Below, piece after piece: positions 33,501 through 42,400 of a DNA stretch of 64,000 bases. The DNA is taken from NCBI RefSeq assembly GCF_032337115.1, contig NZ_JAVXZY010000003.1:124001-188000 (forward strand), in the 5' to 3' direction. This DNA is from Roseateles_C aquae. GTDB lineage: Bacteria; Pseudomonadota; Gammaproteobacteria; Burkholderiales; Burkholderiaceae_C. The number at the start of each line of letters is the position of its first letter. The first letter of the stretch is position 1. The notes beneath the pieces were generated by a model. The model did no database searches, was not told the origin of the DNA, and was given only the letters and a program-made list of their open reading frames with translations. The position numbers were made by a program, and so were the translations under genes.

Positions 33501-34692
33501 GGCGGCCCAGCGTCTGCTGGGCAGCGGCCATGTCGAGAGCATCGAGGGCGCCGGCTACACGCCCACGCAGCTGACGCTGCGGGTGCAGCAGCTGCTGGTC
33601 AGCGGCCGGCCGCTGAGCAAGCTCACCGCCGGCATATCGCGGTTGCCCGAGGTCGGCGCCTGGCGGGCCAATCTCGATGCCGAGCAGCTGAGCGGTTACG
33701 TTGAATACCGCGCCGCCCGCCCGGCCCAGCCGGGGCGTGTCTATGCCCGTTTGGCGCGGCTGGCGCTGCCCAAGAGCGAGGCCGAGTCCGTCACCCAGCT
33801 GATGGACAAGCAACCCGGCAGCGTGCCGGCGCTGGACATCGTCGTCGACGACTTCGAGCTGCGCGGCAAGAAGCTCGGCCGGCTCGAGGTGGAGGCGCAG
33901 AACAATGCCTTGACCCGCGACTGGGCCCTGACCCGGCTGCTGCTCAAGCACCCCGATGCCCAGCTCAGCGCCAACGGCCAGTGGCTGTTCGACCCGGCCA
34001 GCGCGCAGCGTCGCACGGTGCTGGATTGGAAGCTCGATGTCGCCGATGCCGGCCGGCTGCTGGAGCGCTTGGGTCAGGGTCAGGTCTTGCGCGGTGGCAA
34101 GGGGCTGCTGGCCGGCCAGCTGGCCTGGCAGGGCTCGCCGCTGAGCCTGGACTACGGCAGCCTGTCCGGCCAGCTCAATGTGGCGCTGGACGCCGGCCAG
34201 TTCCTCAAGGCCGAGCCCGGCGCGGCGCGGCTGCTGGGCGTGCTCAGCCTGCAATCGCTGCCGCGGCGCTTTCTGCTCGATTTCCGCGATGTCTTCTCCG
34301 ATGGCTTTGCCTTTGACGGCTTTGGCGGCGATGTGAAGATTGAACGCGGCGTGGCCAGCAGCAGCAATCTGCGCATGAAGGGCGTGCAGGCCATCGTGCT
34401 GATGGACGGCCGCGCCGACCTGGCCGCCGAAACCCAGGACCTGCGCGTGCTGGTGGTGCCCGATGTGAATGCCGGCGGCGCCTCGCTGGCCTATGCGGCG
34501 ATCAACCCGGCCATCGGCCTGGGCACCTTCCTGGCCCAGCTGATCCTGCGCAAGCCCATGGCCGCCGCGGGCACCAGCGAATTCCATGTCACCGGCAGCT
34601 GGGAAGATCCCAAGGTCGACAAGGTCGAGCATCGGCCGGTGGAGGCTGCGCCGCCTGCAGCCAGTGCCGCCAGTGCGGCCAGCCAGCCCTGA
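30589..34692 (+). CDS. yhdP: YhdP-family AsmA-like envelope protein
   Basis: A 1367-residue protein. An N-terminal transmembrane anchor (residues ~24-46, WALWLVLLAWGLVIAAWLAL) is followed by a very long periplasmic part typical of the YhdP/TIGR02099 AsmA-like group, predicted to form a lipid-conducting bridge to the outer membrane. YhdP moves phospholipid to the outer membrane in E. coli. The length is close to E. coli YhdP (1266). The final part (GGFGGDVKIERGVASSSNLRMKGVQAIVLMDGRADL, then AAINPAIGLGTFLAQLILRKP) is the conserved AsmA C-terminal region. The last residues are Ala/Pro-rich. The gene follows a 141-bp divergent promoter region shared with glnE. Confidence 0.9.
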   Translation: MSFIASISAACHHPARWLRRGLRWALWLVLLAWGLVIAAWLALHWAILPHINDWRPALEQQASKALGLQLSIGQIELRSGGWMPALDLRDLRLADDRGRIVLRLPRVAAALSARSLLTLELRFEQLLIEGPELEVRRDKQGRIFVAGLSVDEEAERADSGAELADWFFTQHEFVIRHGRVRWIDEGRKAAPLELADLDLVMRNGLRRHQLRLDATPPQAWGQRFGLRGDFTQPLLQRAGDLAQWSGQLYADLPRADVRELRRYVDLPFELSEGDGALRGWAEIRQGQAQALTLDMGLRAVKLRLSNKVEPVQLNQVGGRLSLLRDRQGLKFAASQLGFELDGGLSWPRSDWSLVLQQTLPAARGASAPGLGLEGAPISGGELGIAKLDLALLGRIAGKLPLGPELHHWFGTLAPVGQLEGFAASWTGSLAAPQGYRVKGRLADFALQPGEAPANGGAGRPGFNQAELRFEASERGGQALLKITDGAVVFPGVFEQPVLAMKQFAANLNWRIDPREGLPPMIELRVGDVQLANEDLRGELEAVWRTGPGQGVGHGGRLPGSLDLSGRLAEGKAASVVHYLPLAVGAQARSYVRQAVLAGTARDVVFRVRGDLDEFPFDKRSSAGQFRIATKAEDVQLAYVPGQAAQGDQPAQPSAWPLMDKLNAELVFDRGSMSIRNGRTQVLGYELSNVHGGIKDLMHNQVLEIEGQGRGAMSDLLRFVRSSPVDEWTGQALHQATATGSAGLKLALQLPLNDINHSTVKGSVQLLGNDVRLRPDVPLLAGARARIDFDRKGMSLQAGTARVLGGDASFEGGSQKDGSLRFSGQGVVGAESLRRATELGGLARLGSAMNGQAAYRLQLGFKDGQSEIAISSTLQGMALDLPAPLKKDADTPLSLRYQTQLTADSTMGRPRDELRLELGNTVQAHYLRDLSGEQPRVLRGSLALEDSLAPLPASGVQLQANLGAVNLDQWQQAAQRLLGSGHVESIEGAGYTPTQLTLRVQQLLVSGRPLSKLTAGISRLPEVGAWRANLDAEQLSGYVEYRAARPAQPGRVYARLARLALPKSEAESVTQLMDKQPGSVPALDIVVDDFELRGKKLGRLEVEAQNNALTRDWALTRLLLKHPDAQLSANGQWLFDPASAQRRTVLDWKLDVADAGRLLERLGQGQVLRGGKGLLAGQLAWQGSPLSLDYGSLSGQLNVALDAGQFLKAEPGAARLLGVLSLQSLPRRFLLDFRDVFSDGFAFDGFGGDVKIERGVASSSNLRMKGVQAIVLMDGRADLAAETQDLRVLVVPDVNAGGASLAYAAINPAIGLGTFLAQLILRKPMAAAGTSEFHVTGSWEDPKVDKVEHRPVEAAPPAASAASAASQP

Positions 34693-34722
34693 ACACACGA
34701 AACCCTCGCAAGGAGCGTTGCC

Positions 34723-35553
34723 ATGAAGATCGCCGCCGTTCAGATGGTGTCCAGCCCCGATGTGGCTGAGAACCTCGCCCGTGCCCGCCACTGGATGGCC
34801 GAGGCCGCGGCGCAGGGCGCCAAGCTGGTCGCCCTGCCCGAGTATTTCTGCCTGATGGGCCTGGCCGACAACGACAAGCTCAAGATCGCCGAAGACTTCG
34901 GCGCTGCCGCCGCACCGATTCAGCGCCTGCTGGCCGAGACGGCGCGCGAGCTGGGTGTCTGGCTGATCGGCGGTACGCTGCCGATTCGCGCCGCCACGCC
35001 GGACCATGTGCGCAACGCCTGTTGTGTGTACAACCCGCAGGGCGAGCTGGCGGCGCGCTACGACAAGCTGCACCTGTTCCGTTTCGACAACGGCCGCGAG
35101 CACTACGACGAAGGCCGCGTGCTCGAGCAGGGCGATGTGCCGGTGACGGTGGACGTCACGGCCGAGGGGCGCAGCTGGCGGGTCGGCCTCTCGGTCTGCT
35201 ACGACCTGCGCTTCCCCGAGCTGTATCGCGCGATGAGCTTCACGCCGGGCCAGCCGCCCTGTGATCTGATCGCCGTGCCCGCCGCCTTCACCCACACCAC
35301 CGGCGAGGCGCATTGGGAACTGCTGCTGCGCGCCCGGGCGGTCGAGAACCAGGCCTATGTGATCGCACCGGCCCAGGGCGGCCTGCATGCCAACGGCCGC
35401 CGCACCTGGGGCCACAGCCTGGTCATCGACCCCTGGGGCCAGGTGCTCGCCTGTCATGCCGAAGGCGAGGGCCTGGCCATCGCAGAGATCGACGCCGAAC
35501 GCCTGGCCGCGGTGCGCAGCCAGCTGCCGGCGCTGCAGCACAGACGCCTTTGA
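34723..35553 (+). CDS. Carbon-nitrogen hydrolase, Nit1-like deaminated-glutathione amidase
   Basis: A 276-residue amidase. The Glu-Lys-Cys triad is visible: Glu40 in ALPEYF, Lys in YDKLHLF, and Cys in SVCYDLRFPELY. The motif SVCYDLRFPE is diagnostic for the Nit1/NLP (deaminated glutathione amidase) branch, which clears deaminated glutathione. AAGGAG lies 8 bp before the ATG, and the gene starts 30 bp after yhdP, a conserved neighbourhood in Betaproteobacteria. It probably shares the yhdP transcript. Confidence 0.9.
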   Translation: MKIAAVQMVSSPDVAENLARARHWMAEAAAQGAKLVALPEYFCLMGLADNDKLKIAEDFGAAAAPIQRLLAETARELGVWLIGGTLPIRAATPDHVRNACCVYNPQGELAARYDKLHLFRFDNGREHYDEGRVLEQGDVPVTVDVTAEGRSWRVGLSVCYDLRFPELYRAMSFTPGQPPCDLIAVPAAFTHTTGEAHWELLLRARAVENQAYVIAPAQGGLHANGRRTWGHSLVIDPWGQVLACHAEGEGLAIAEIDAERLAAVRSQLPALQHRRL

Positions 35554-35631
35554 TTCCTGCGCCTTTTTGACTCATTGCGGCAGCGGCCGCCGGCCTAGAC
35601 TGCGCCGAGCAGAGTCGACAGGAGCGCGGTG

Positions 35632-36201
35632 ATGAAATGCGGTGTGAGCAGGGGGCTGAAGGCCGCTGGCCTGGCGGCGCTGACGGCGGCGGCGCTGCTC
35701 GGCGGCTGCGGCACGCCCAGCGAACCCGCCCAGCTGATGCTGCCGGCCGGCGATGCCTTGCAACTGCGTGCCTGGATTCCCGAGGCGCTCAAGGGCAATG
35801 TTGCCGTGGCACCGGTCAATGGTGGCGCAGCCACCGGCAAGTGGTGGGGCTCCAAGATCGCCAACGAAGCCATGCAGGCCGCGCTGGAAGACTCCTTGCG
35901 CAGCACCGGCATGCTGGCCCAGCGCCCGGCACAGGCCCGCTACAAGCTGGAGCTGACGCTGGCCGAGCTGGAGCAGCCCTGGGTGGGCCTGGACATCAAG
36001 GTGGCGGCCACGCTGGACTGGCGCTTGAGCGATCAGCGCAGCGGCGAGACGCTCTACCAGCGCCGCCTGCGCAGCCTGCACACCACCGATTTCGGCCAGG
36101 CCATGCTGGACCAGAACGAGCGCACCCGCATCGCCAACGAGGCGGTGGTGAGGAAGGCGATCAACACGGTGCTGCGCGAGCTGATTGAGCTGCGTTACTG
36201 A
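35632..36201 (+). CDS. Outer-membrane-type lipoprotein of unknown function
   Basis: A 189-residue protein with a lipoprotein signal (ALTAAALLGGCGTP, lipobox LGGC). The mature part is a small alpha/beta domain (LKGNVAVAPVNGG, LELTLAELEQPWVGLDIKVAATLDWRL) with the look of a family of uncharacterised lipoproteins that share 'v.l.w.l....sg..ly...'. AGGAG lies upstream of ATG 35632 (GTG 35629 is an alternative). It overlaps the convergent DUF2306-like gene by 7 bp at the stops. Confidence 0.7.
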   Translation: MKCGVSRGLKAAGLAALTAAALLGGCGTPSEPAQLMLPAGDALQLRAWIPEALKGNVAVAPVNGGAATGKWWGSKIANEAMQAALEDSLRSTGMLAQRPAQARYKLELTLAELEQPWVGLDIKVAATLDWRLSDQRSGETLYQRRLRSLHTTDFGQAMLDQNERTRIANEAVVRKAINTVLRELIELRY

Positions 36202-36848
36202 GTGGCGCGTGCCGTGGCTGCGGCGCTCAGGCCTGAGCCGCGCCGCTGCGAGCTTTGACGCCGCAACAGCGCTTCGGCCAGCAGCGCATTGGGCACCCAG
36301 CACAACCAGGCGATGGCCGGGTACGCCAGGCTGAACGGAATGCCGCCAATCTGCGACAAGGGAATCAGCACGCGCAGGCTCACGGCGGCCAGCGTCAGCG
36401 CGAAATTGCGCAGCATCCAGCGCCGATGCGAACTGATGTCGCGGGCGCGCGCGGCGCTGTAGGCTTGCCAGCCGGTGTAGAGCCAGGCCAGCGCCAGCAG
36501 CGCGAAACCGCTGCGCGCCCAGAAGCCACCATAGGCATGGGCGGCCATGTACAGCCCGGCCAATCCACCCAGGCCTATGCCCACGCCGAGGTAAGTCCTG
36601 CCCAGCCAGCGGTGCAGCCGCGGGCGTGCCGCGCGCAGCCGGGCAGAGAACTGCAGCGGCCCGAGCAGCAGCGCCAGCGACGAGGCGAACACATGGGTGT
36701 AGATGCCCAGCCAGTTGTGCTCGAAGTTGGCACGCATGGTCGGGTTCATCATCGCCCCCAGCGGCAGCACGCCATAGACATAGACGGTGTAGGCGACGAC
36801 GGCGAGGCAGAGGAAAACCAACAGGCAATGGCGCAAGGTACGAAGCAT
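36195..36848 (-). CDS. DUF2306-family membrane protein
   Basis: A 217-residue protein with about six spans: HCLLVFLCLAVVAYTVYVYGVLP, a second near residue 50, and further spans near 85-130 and 150-190. The conserved pieces NPTMRANFEHNWLGIYTHVFAS, LHRWLGRTYLGVGI and HRRWMLRNFALT match DUF2306, a cytochrome-like membrane family of unknown role, often linked to b-type haem. The His residues in THVFAS, LHRWLG and SSHRRWM are candidates for haem binding. The function is not known. Confidence 0.85.
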   Translation of the reverse strand: MLRTLRHCLLVFLCLAVVAYTVYVYGVLPLGAMMNPTMRANFEHNWLGIYTHVFASSLALLLGPLQFSARLRAARPRLHRWLGRTYLGVGIGLGGLAGLYMAAHAYGGFWARSGFALLALAWLYTGWQAYSAARARDISSHRRWMLRNFALTLAAVSLRVLIPLSQIGGIPFSLAYPAIAWLCWVPNALLAEALLRRQSSQRRGSGLSAAATARATQ

Positions 36849-36988
36849 GGCGAGCAGCGAATCCGCAGCGTTGAGAAGGACGGCTCAATCGGCCGCATGC
36901 TGCGTCAACGCGGCGCGGCGATTGTTGCGCGCGCGGCGTGATTGGCCCATATGCCAAAAGTTCTGCTGCGCGCTGCGCGCCTGCCAGT

Positions 36989-38107
36989 TCAGCGCGGGCC
37001 CATCAGGGCATCGAGCAACCGGGCCCTGAATGCCTTGGCTTTTGGGTCATAGACGCCGAAGTCAGCGGCCATTTCCCAGTAGGCCCAGCTCATGCCGCGG
37101 GCCTCGGCGGCGTCGCGCATGGCGCGGGTGAAGGCCACGCGCGAGGCCTCGTCGGCCAGGCCGATGGCGCCAAACTCACCCAGATAGACCGGCAGGCCGC
37201 GCGCGGCGGCCCAGGCCTGCGCAGCGGCCAGCGGCGCGTCCAGCTCGGCGCGCTGGGCCTGGTCGCAGCAGTGCAGGCCCAGGGGCAGCGGCGGCTGTAT
37301 CCAGGCGGCGCCCTGATGGGTGAAATTGAAGGGCGCGTAGTTGTGCACGGTGACGATCAGATTTCGATCCGGCGGCAGCTTGAGCAGCGGTAGATCGCTG
37401 GCGTTGTTCCAGTGCGTAGGGCCGATGATCACCGGCCGCGTCGGATGGCTCCGCCGCACGATGGCCAGTGCCTGTTCAGCCAGCCGGTTCCAGGGCTCGC
37501 CATTGAGCCGCCCATGCGGTTCGTTGTAGAGCTCCAGCAGCAGCCGAGGGCCATGGTGTGCAAAGCGCGGCGCAATCTGCGCCCACAGCTGCAGAAAGCG
37601 GGCGTCGACCTCGGCCTCGGGCACAGCCAGATCGCCCTCGTCCAGCGCGTCGCCATCGAGTTGGCGGTAGTGGTGCATGTTGAGCACCACGGTGAAGCCC
37701 TGGGCCAGCAGCGCGTCCACCGCCGACGACACCCGCGCCATGAAGGCCGGCTCGATGGCATAAGGCGCCGTCGCCGCCGCGTGATTGCTCCAGCGCACCG
37801 GCAGCCGCACCGAGCGGAAACCCGCCGCCCAGGCCTTGGCGATGAACTCATCGCTGAGCGACAAGCCCCAGGCCCCCTCGCGTGGGGCGTCCAGCATATT
37901 GCCGAAGTTGACGCCGCGGCCGAGAGCGCTGGCGCTGGCCACGGTGCTCGGCGAGGCAGCCGGCGGCGCGGCCGTGGCGCTGTCAGGCAGCCAGCTGCCC
38001 AGTGCCAGTGCGGCGGCCGTCAGGCAGCGAAGCGCCAGGCTCAATCGCAGCTGGGCCCGGGGGGGCTGCCCGGTACATAGCCATCGCTGAGCGTCTCCAG
38101 AAAGCAT
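36989..38107 (-). CDS. Secreted GH5-family glycoside hydrolase (cellulase-like)
   Basis: A 372-residue protein. A signal peptide region (LSLALRCLTAAALALGSWLPDSATA) precedes a (beta/alpha)8 barrel. GH5 motifs: SVRLPVRW (strand 3), MHHY (strand 4 His), LELYNEPHGR with the acid/base Glu196, VHNYAPFNFTHQG, and YLGEFGAIG with the nucleophile Glu311. Likely an endoglucanase acting on beta-1,4-glycan outside the cytoplasm. ATG 38107 has AAGGA at 7 bp and overlaps the cytochrome gene by 67 bp. A TTG at 38044, forming a TTGA overlap with that gene's stop, would remove a longer N-terminus and fits the signal peptide better, so the start is uncertain. Confidence 0.85.
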   Translation of the reverse strand: MLSGDAQRWLCTGQPPRAQLRLSLALRCLTAAALALGSWLPDSATAAPPAASPSTVASASALGRGVNFGNMLDAPREGAWGLSLSDEFIAKAWAAGFRSVRLPVRWSNHAAATAPYAIEPAFMARVSSAVDALLAQGFTVVLNMHHYRQLDGDALDEGDLAVPEAEVDARFLQLWAQIAPRFAHHGPRLLLELYNEPHGRLNGEPWNRLAEQALAIVRRSHPTRPVIIGPTHWNNASDLPLLKLPPDRNLIVTVHNYAPFNFTHQGAAWIQPPLPLGLHCCDQAQRAELDAPLAAAQAWAAARGLPVYLGEFGAIGLADEASRVAFTRAMRDAAEARGMSWAYWEMAADFGVYDPKAKAFRARLLDALMGPR

Positions 38108-39309
38108 TGCAGATCCTTCAGTTGCTGGGCATTCATCGGCGGGGTGGCGCCGCCGCCGAAGGGCGCTTGTTGGCTGACGTTGCCGCGCAGGGCGAGCGGC
38201 AGATCGTTGTACAGATCGGGCTGGCCGGCGCGCTGCGGGTACCAGCGCTGCGGCGCATTGTCGCGGCTGTTGTAGAAGTCCAGCACCTGGGCGAGGCTGG
38301 TGAATACCCCGTTGTGGAAGAAGACCGGCCGCTTGGCGCTGTTGCGCACCGTCGGCGTGCGAAACAGGCCGCACCAGTCCTGGTGCTTGACGCCGCTGCG
38401 CACAGGGCCGCAGAGGCCCAGGTCGAAATAGCTGGGATCGGCGTTGTCGTGCAGCGCCGAATTGCGCGGCACCCCCAGCGCGGCATAGCCGAAGTTGGTG
38501 AAAAGCGCCTTCGGCGCCACGCCCTCGGGCATGGCATGACAGCCGATGCAATTGCCCTGCTGCGGCGAGATGAAGACCGACAGCCCGCGCTGCTCGGCCG
38601 GCGTTGCCAGGCCCTTGTTGGCCAGCAACCAGTCGTAGCGGCTGCTGTAAGGGTGGAACTGTGGATCTTCGAGCTGGAAGGCCATCAGCGCGTCGGTCGC
38701 CTCCTTGATCCAGGCCTCATCGCTGCCGGTGGGGCCGGCCGTGAAGCGCTGCGCGTAGCGGGTCTGGCGCAGCCGAGCGGCCAGCTCCGCCGGACTGGCG
38801 TTGGCCATTTCGCGCGGATTCAGAAAGGGCAACCGGGCCTGCTGCGCCAGCGTGTCGACGCGGCCATCGGCCATCAGGCCGCCGCTCACATTGGCCGGAT
38901 TGCCGTCGCCGGCAAAGAAGGCCGGCAGTTGCTGCAGATAGCGCAGCGACGGCGTGGCGCGTGTGCCCACCCGCTCCATCGCCGCACCACCTGGCTGCAC
39001 CGGGAACGCATTCGGCGGGCCATGAAAGGCGGCCGGATCATGGCAGCTGGCGCAGGACTGCTGGCCCGAGGCGCTGAGCGTCTTGTCCACATAGACCAGG
39101 GCGCCAAGCTGGGCCAGGGCGCTCAGCGGTGGCGATGGAGGCGTACTTGGCGTTGGCGTCGAAGCCGCTGGCGAGGCCGGATCGACGGCCGCTGCTGCCG
39201 AGCCTCCACCACCGCTGCCACCACCACAGCCAGTCAGCGCCAGCAGGGCCGACGCCAGCAAGGGCACCAGCGCGGCCCCCAGACCCGTATTCCCTCGAAG
39301 CGGCACCAT
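38041..39309 (-). CDS. Di-haem cytochrome c peroxidase / MauG-family lipoprotein
   Basis: A 422-residue protein. The N-terminus is a lipobox signal (LLASALLALTGCGGGS), then a Ser/Pro/Gly-rich linker. Two c-type haem sites are present, CASCH (residues 86-90) and CIGCH (254-258). The rest (GLFRTPTVRNSAKRPVFFHNGVFTSLAQVLDFYNSRDN) is the canonical di-haem peroxidase / MauG fold. A periplasmic or surface-facing role in peroxide reduction or oxidative modification is expected. GGGAGG precedes the ATG. The gene's stop lies inside the GH5 coding region, so the two genes probably form one transcript. Confidence 0.9.
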   Translation of the reverse strand: MVPLRGNTGLGAALVPLLASALLALTGCGGGSGGGGSAAAAVDPASPAASTPTPSTPPSPPLSALAQLGALVYVDKTLSASGQQSCASCHDPAAFHGPPNAFPVQPGGAAMERVGTRATPSLRYLQQLPAFFAGDGNPANVSGGLMADGRVDTLAQQARLPFLNPREMANASPAELAARLRQTRYAQRFTAGPTGSDEAWIKEATDALMAFQLEDPQFHPYSSRYDWLLANKGLATPAEQRGLSVFISPQQGNCIGCHAMPEGVAPKALFTNFGYAALGVPRNSALHDNADPSYFDLGLCGPVRSGVKHQDWCGLFRTPTVRNSAKRPVFFHNGVFTSLAQVLDFYNSRDNAPQRWYPQRAGQPDLYNDLPLALRGNVSQQAPFGGGATPPMNAQQLKDLQCFLETLSDGYVPGSPPGPSCD

Positions 39310-39423
39310 GCGCCCTCCCGTTTGAGTATTGCGAGCCCAGTAATTTGTCGGTTAATGCGATGGCCACGCAGTGGTCGTGGAGTATGCAAGCGCGACGTGG
39401 GGGCGGCAAGTACAAGGAGGTTA

Positions 39424-39452
39424 CGGGCGCTACGGACGCGCCTGTGGAATGC
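39424..39452 (-). CRISPR. Badly decayed CRISPR repeat, exactly in register with the array
   Basis: 29 bp lying exactly 61 bp left of the first recognised repeat, without any gap. It matches the majority repeat at 18 of 29 positions, including CGG at the start, the ACGC core and GGAA then GC at the end. The following 32 bp (39453-39484) would be its spacer. Chance alone would give roughly 8 to 9 matches in such GC-rich DNA. Confidence 0.5.
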
Positions 39453-39484
39453 TTGTTGCTATGTGATTCCATCGGGCCCAAGTC

Positions 39485-42400
39485 CGGTTCATCCTCACGC
39501 ACGCGGGGAACGCCAGCGTGGCAGCTAATCGCTATGCGCGCATATTGGTTCATCCTCACGCACGCGGGGAACGCACAGCCGGCGCCTTGTCCGCGTCACC
39601 ATGACACGGTTCATCCCCACGCACGTGGGGAACGCACCATGCCCACCACCGCCCAAGTTCGCCAAGCCGGTTCATCCCCACGCACGTGGGGAACGCTCTT
39701 GCGGAGCAGGGCGAAGACCTCGAAGAGTTCGGTTCATCCCCACGCACGTGGGGAACGCCGGCGGGCGGCGATCAGGGCATCGTCTGCGATCGGTTCATCC
39801 CCACGCACGTGGGGAACGCACCAGCGTCGGCCACTCCTCATTCGCCCCGGGCGGTTCATCCCCACGCACGTGGGGAACGCTGATGGCAAACGATGGACAG
39901 AAAGAAGACAGCCGGTTCATCCCCACGCACGTGGGGAACGCGCTCGAGTACGAGTTTCGCTGCTGACATCAGGCGGTTCATCCTCACGCACGTGGGGAAC
40001 GCTCCGCCAGGCTATCGCCACGCAGGAAGCCGATCGGTTCATCCCCACGCACGTGGGGAACGCAAGCGGCTGCGCAAGCACTTCAAGGATGCGCACGGTT
40101 CATCCCCACGCACGTGGGGAACGCGACTCGGCGGTGATGGCGCGCTGCTTGTCCAGCGGTTCATCCCCACGCACGTGGGGAACGCTGCGGTGCTGTTTGG
40201 CAGCCCGGCAAAAGGTTCGGTTCATCCCCACGCACGTGGGGAACGCCGGGCCTGCGCTTACAGAGCGCGGGTAATCCACGGTTCATCCCCACGCACGTGG
40301 GGAACGCAGCGCTGAAGACGTAGGGGAAGGCCTCCGTGCCGGTTCATCCCCACGCACGTGGGGAACGCCTGTCCGTCGCGTCGAGCAGCTGCGCGTCGAG
40401 CGGTTCATCCCCACGCACGTGGGGAACGCGTGCTTTCGAGCGCAGATGCCACGGTCAAGGCCGGTTCATCCCCACGCACATGGGGAACGCAACTCGACGG
40501 CCGGCGCCTTCAGTTCCTTGCGCGGTTCATCCCCACGCACGTGGGGAACGCGGTGTGGCCCAGCCCGGAAGCTGCGGCAGTTCCGGTTCATCCCCACGCA
40601 CGTGGGGAACGCTTGCGGTACACCTCAGCGCCTGAGCCTGAAGCCGGTTCATCCCCACGCACGTGGGGAACGCTAGCCCTCGAAGGACGTAGCGCACTGC
40701 CACGGCGGTTCATCCCCACGCACGTGGGGAACGCTCGTGTATTGACCATGGCTCTGGCATCAGATCCGGTTCATCCCCACGCACGTGGGGAACGCACTGT
40801 CATGGATTGGCTGGAGCAAGACGAAGACGGTTCATCCCCACGCACGTGGGGAACGCGGTCTGGGCGAGGTGCTACCGGTCACTGACTCCGGTTCATCCCC
40901 ACGCACGTGGGGAACGCAAAGGCCACACAGCCGGGGTGTCGGGCTGATGCGGTTCATCCCCACGCACGTGGGGAACGCCAACAGGTTTAGGTCGCGGTCT
41001 ACCGTGGAGCCGGTTCATCCCCACGCACGTGGGGAACGCGCGGCGGGGGATTGGGCCGTGTTCGCGAGTAGCGGTTCATCCCCACGCACGTGGGGAACGC
41101 GGCTGACCCCTTCATTCAAAACACATCTGGAGCGGTTCATCCCCACGCACGTGGGGAACGCCAACGAAATGCTCGGCCTGGACAGCGGGAAAGGCGGTTC
41201 ATCCCCACGCACGTGGGGAACGCTGCTCCGTGTGAGTGTGTGGATCTGCATCTAGCGGTTCATCCCCACGCACGTGGGGAACGCCCGAGGCTGGAGGCCA
41301 AGCCGGTCACGCGCGCCGGTTCATCCCCACGCACGTGGGGAACGCACCGTAACAGCAGCGCCGCTTCGATCATGGATCGGTTCATCCCCACGCACGTGGG
41401 GAACGCCCGACCAGGCCGAACAGGAATGCGAAGGCCAGCGGTTCATCCCCACGCACGTGGGGAACGCGGCGTCCATCCCCGCCAAATCAGCGGCATTGGC
41501 GGTTCATCCCCACGCACGTGGGGAACGCCCAGCCTGTGTCTGCTCAGTTGTCAAGGAATCCGGTTCATCCCCACGCACGTGGGGAACGCCGCCCGGCGCG
41601 CCCCGTTGTTCAGGCGGCAGCCGGTTCATCCCCACGCACGTGGGGAACGCACCAGAGGCCCCTCGATGCTCTCGGCGGTCGCCGGTTCATCCCCACGCAC
41701 GTGGGGAACGCATTCGCAAAGCCCTGAACGACGCCGGCTACTACGGTTCATCCCCACGCACGTGGGGAACGCGGGAAAGACTAGCTCACCGTCAATAAGC
41801 CGGCCGGTTCATCCCCACGCACGTGGGGAACGCCTCGACACGTAGCGCATGCTTGCCGGTTTTGACGGTTCATCCCCACGCACGTGGGGAACGCCAGCAA
41901 GAGGAAACCGAATGGCATCGCGTTGTCGGTTCATCCCCACGCACGTGGGGAACGCCTGTTTGAGACTGGCCACAAGGCAGAGCCTCGCGGTTCATCCCCA
42001 CGCACGTGGGGAACGCGCCGAGCATAAACGCCGATTAGAGCCTAGGGGCGGTTCATCCCCACGCACGTGGGGAACGCTAGCAGAATCACCCCGAAGATTT
42101 CGCGCGATTCGGTTCATCCCCACGCACGTGGGGAACGCGAGGGCAAGCCCGACATTCCGCTCGGCACGGACGGTTCATCCCCACGCACGTGGGGAACGCG
42201 GAAGGCTTGCCAGCCCAAGTCAGCGTTTCGTCGGTTCATCCCCACGCACGTGGGGAACGCTAATGGGTGAGCACCCAGCACCAGTCACGGAACGGTTCAT
42301 CCCCACGCACGTGGGGAACGCCTGCGTCTGATCCTCTAGCAGTTCGCTAGATGCGGTTCATCCCCACGCACGTGGGGAACGCTGGCTGATCTTCTGCGTC

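Noticed and set aside
30481..35541. Very long antisense frames opposite yhdP and its neighbours (790-820 codons), and similar ones opposite glnE, the propeller cyclase and others
   Set aside because: Stops are rare on the antisense strand of GC-rich genes. The products have no motif, are rich in Arg, Gln and His, and lie opposite clearly recognised genes.
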